The position numbers and the translations under genes were made by a program. The notes beneath the pieces were generated by a model. The model had not been told where the DNA came from. It made no database searches and saw only the letters and a list, made by a program, of their open reading frames with translations. DNA of 60,294 bases from Candidatus Hydrothermota bacterium. GTDB lineage: Bacteria > Hydrothermota > Hydrothermia > B15-G9 > DRBW01. Shown piece after piece: positions 58,894-60,294 of this stretch. The stretch is taken from the NCBI GenBank assembly GCA_021158525.1, contig JAGGUL010000079.1:1-60294 (forward strand), written 5' to 3'. Positions within the stretch are counted from its first letter, which is position 1. Each line of letters starts with the position of its first letter.

Positions 58894-60060
58894 TTATGTC
58901 GTTTCCTTGAGAACAAATCCTTTTAGATACTCGCTCTCCCTGAACCCCAGGAGAACAGGATGATCCTTTGCCTGACCCAGCCTCTCGAGGAGGACAAAAT
59001 GTCTCCTGAGGTTCATGGCGGGTACCGTGAAACTCTCCAGGAGAGCCTCCCCGGTGATATAATGGGAACAGCTGAAGGTAACTATGTACCCGCCTGGTTC
59101 GAGGAGCCTGATTGCCCTGTCATGGAGGACCTTAAATCCGTTGATCGCCTCCTCCACCTGTCCTTTTTTCCTCGCGAAGGAAGGTGGATCCAGAACGATC
59201 ACATCAAACTTCATCCCTGAGAGCAACATCTCGTCTAAAAACTGAAAGGCCTCCTTTTCTATGGGCACGACTCTCTCCCTTTCGAAGGAATTGAGCGCTA
59301 CGTTCTTCATGAGCAGGGAGAGAGCGCTTTTTGACCTGTCAACTGCGTAAACCCTGGAAAAACCCGCTTTCAGGAGGTGAAGGGTAAATCCTCCAGTGTA
59401 AGAAAAGATGTCCAGTGCTTTAGTTCCCTTCACAAGGGAGACAACTCTTTCCCTATTTTCCCTCTGATCGAAGTAAAAGCCGGTTTTCTGCCCGCCGGCT
59501 ATGTCCACGAGATATTTGAGTCCGCTCACCTCGATCTCGAGGCTCTCGGGGATCTCGCCGTGGTGAAGGCGGTCAGCCAGAGGCAATCCCTCCTCGGCAC
59601 GGAGCGAACTGTCGCCCTTCTCAAAAATAAAGGACGGGGAGAAAAGGTCCTGCAAGGCGTAGATCACGTCTTTTTTGTGGCGCTCCACGCCATAGGAAAG
59701 CACCTGAATCACAAGTCCGTCCCCGTATTTATCGACTACAAGGCCCGGAACCCCGTCGGACTCTCCGAAAAGAACGCGGAAGGAATTCTCTCCGGTATAC
59801 AGAGATCGCCGCCACTCCAGCGCTTTCTCAAGCTTATTCCGCACAAAGTGATAGTCGAACTCGCGTTTCTCCCTGGAATAGAAGCGGAGGACGATCTTCG
59901 AATGGGGATTGAAAAAGGCCGATCCGAGAAACTGCCCACGTGTGGTATAGACCCCGACGCACTCGCCGGGCGAAGCTTCGCCGTCATCGACGAGGCTTTT
60001 GGCGTAGATCCAGGGGTGGAAATAGTACCATTTCTTCCCCTTTACCGTAACCCGTTTCAT
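58894..60060 (-). CDS. RlmI-like 23S rRNA cytosine methyltransferase
   Basis: The 388-residue class I SAM-dependent methyltransferase has an N-terminal PUA-like domain ('VTVKGKKWYYFHPWIYAKSL'), an S-adenosylmethionine region ('KALDIFSYTGGFTLHLLKAGF') and the catalytic site 'VIVLDPPSFARKKG' and 'FSCSHYI' (the latter with the Cys of m5C enzymes). E. coli RlmI makes m5C1962 of 23S rRNA; the site here is inferred. It opens the operon rlmI-fabD-macro-rlmB and is predicted leaderless. Confidence 0.88.
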   Translation of the reverse strand: MKRVTVKGKKWYYFHPWIYAKSLVDDGEASPGECVGVYTTRGQFLGSAFFNPHSKIVLRFYSREKREFDYHFVRNKLEKALEWRRSLYTGENSFRVLFGESDGVPGLVVDKYGDGLVIQVLSYGVERHKKDVIYALQDLFSPSFIFEKGDSSLRAEEGLPLADRLHHGEIPESLEIEVSGLKYLVDIAGGQKTGFYFDQRENRERVVSLVKGTKALDIFSYTGGFTLHLLKAGFSRVYAVDRSKSALSLLMKNVALNSFERERVVPIEKEAFQFLDEMLLSGMKFDVIVLDPPSFARKKGQVEEAINGFKVLHDRAIRLLEPGGYIVTFSCSHYITGEALLESFTVPAMNLRRHFVLLERLGQAKDHPVLLGFRESEYLKGFVLKETT

Positions 60061-60067
60061 CGGGTGA

Positions 60068-60097
60068 ATTCTACCGCCAGGGCACGGCCAAATTCAA
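60068..60097 (-). promoter_or_regulatory. Promoter for the rlmI-fabD operon, predicted leaderless
   Basis: On the minus strand: TTGAAT (60097-60092), 18-bp spacer, TAGAAT (60073-60068), then 7 nt to the ATG at 60060. No Shine-Dalgarno sequence is present. Confidence 0.55.
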
Positions 60098-60102
60098 CCC
60101 GA

Positions 60103-60124
60103 GGGCGTATCGGCAGGTACGCCC
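60103..60124. terminator. Short hairpin between the two minus-strand genes
   Basis: GGGCGTA and its complement TACGCCC are separated by 8 nt; a TTT follows on the + strand. It is too weak to call a strong terminator on the minus strand, but lies just beyond the stop of the partial gene and before the rlmI promoter. Confidence 0.35.
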
Positions 60125-60166
60125 TTTCAAAGTGCCACTGCTTTCTCTTACAAGTTGAATCTGCCT

Positions 60167-60294
60167 TCAACCGGAAATTCTTTTCCCCATCGATAGCACT
60201 ATGGCTTTCATGAAAGGGAAATAGGACCTGTCAAAACAGAAATCCCTTTCTATCTCCCACGCTTCAAAAGCAAAAGTTTCCTCGTCTCCCTGAC
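60167..60294 (-). CDS. C-terminal end of an unidentified protein (partial, runs off the window)
   Basis: The last 41 codons of a minus-strand reading frame enter from the right edge: 'GDEETFAFEAWEIERDFCFD' and 'MKAIVLSMGKRISG', ending in TGA at 60167-60169. No start is visible and I do not recognise the family. The composition is ordinary coding and the following hairpin and promoter are consistent with it being a real gene end. Confidence 0.5.
   Translation of the reverse strand, partial: QGDEETFAFEAWEIERDFCFDRSYFPFMKAIVLSMGKRISG

Overview
What the window suggests. This is a gene-dense bacterial chromosome segment of roughly balanced base composition, with one clearly AT-richer island at about 7.8-11.6 kb. 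The organism has an outer membrane: there are lipoproteins, beta-barrel-like proteins ending in Phe, and four secreted proteins with type IX-style C-terminal sorting domains ('YDVSGR' tails). It also has acyl-phosphate fermentation enzymes (butyrate kinase, phosphate butyryltransferase, acetate kinase). This mix fits an anaerobic, uncultured FCB-type lineage (WOR-3/Stahlbacteria/Hydrothermota-like is my guess), but the sequence alone does not fix the taxon. No rRNA, CRISPR array, insertion sequence or prophage was seen.

Layout. (1) 0.1-7.7 kb: a redox-themed set. It holds a TlpA-like thioredoxin, two Omp28-like thioredoxin-fold exported proteins, a beta-barrel-like protein, a membrane-anchored GltD-type flavin oxidoreductase, and on the other strand a NapH-type membrane iron-sulfur protein with a 50-residue CXXC membrane peptide. 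Two genes carry homopolymer frameshifts. (2) 7.9-11.6 kb: an AT-rich island with a dockerin-tailed secreted protein, a tail-fibre-like repeat protein and a small inverted-repeat element. (3) 11.6-21.6 kb: ZIP transporter, VOC protein, DUF2202 protein, a truncated PBP1C joined to a truncated alpha-2-macroglobulin, DacB/PBP4, PrsW protease and a VIT/VWA protein. (4) 21.9-30.7 kb: three large secreted proteins with C-terminal sorting domains (a subtilase, a propeller-like protein, an FG-GAP/VCBS-like protein). (5) 30.7-39.4 kb: DUF429, a CDP-glycerol transferase-like enzyme, a YhaO/YhaN-like SbcD/SbcC pair, uridine kinase and an S9 peptidase. (6) 39.3-43.4 kb: the operon buk-ptb-ackA-SDR. (7) 43.7-49.0 kb: rhodanese, RibD, a small exporter-family membrane protein, an unknown membrane protein and a reduced PilM / PilN-P / PilQ-N-terminus set. 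(8) 49.0-52.9 kb: aldehyde dehydrogenase, homoserine dehydrogenase and a porin-like protein with a strong intrinsic terminator. (9) 53.3-60.3 kb: tRNA-Leu(CAA)-glmS-yicC-gmk facing rlmB-macro-fabD-rlmI.

Expression logic. Two architectures recur. Some genes have a clear -35/-10 pair with 17-18 bp spacing and the start codon only 6-8 nt after the -10, with no Shine-Dalgarno sequence; these are predicted leaderless mRNAs. Other genes (large secreted proteins, porin-like protein, S9 peptidase, butyrate operon) have a leader and a strong GGAGG. All six convergent gene pairs overlap tail to tail by 12-53 bp, leaving no room for conventional terminators. Neither pattern is a gene family, so normal annotation would miss both; I consider them the most interesting signals here.

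Limits. No similarity search was possible. Family calls rest on motifs and remembered family features. Functions of the secreted and pilus-like proteins are inferences.
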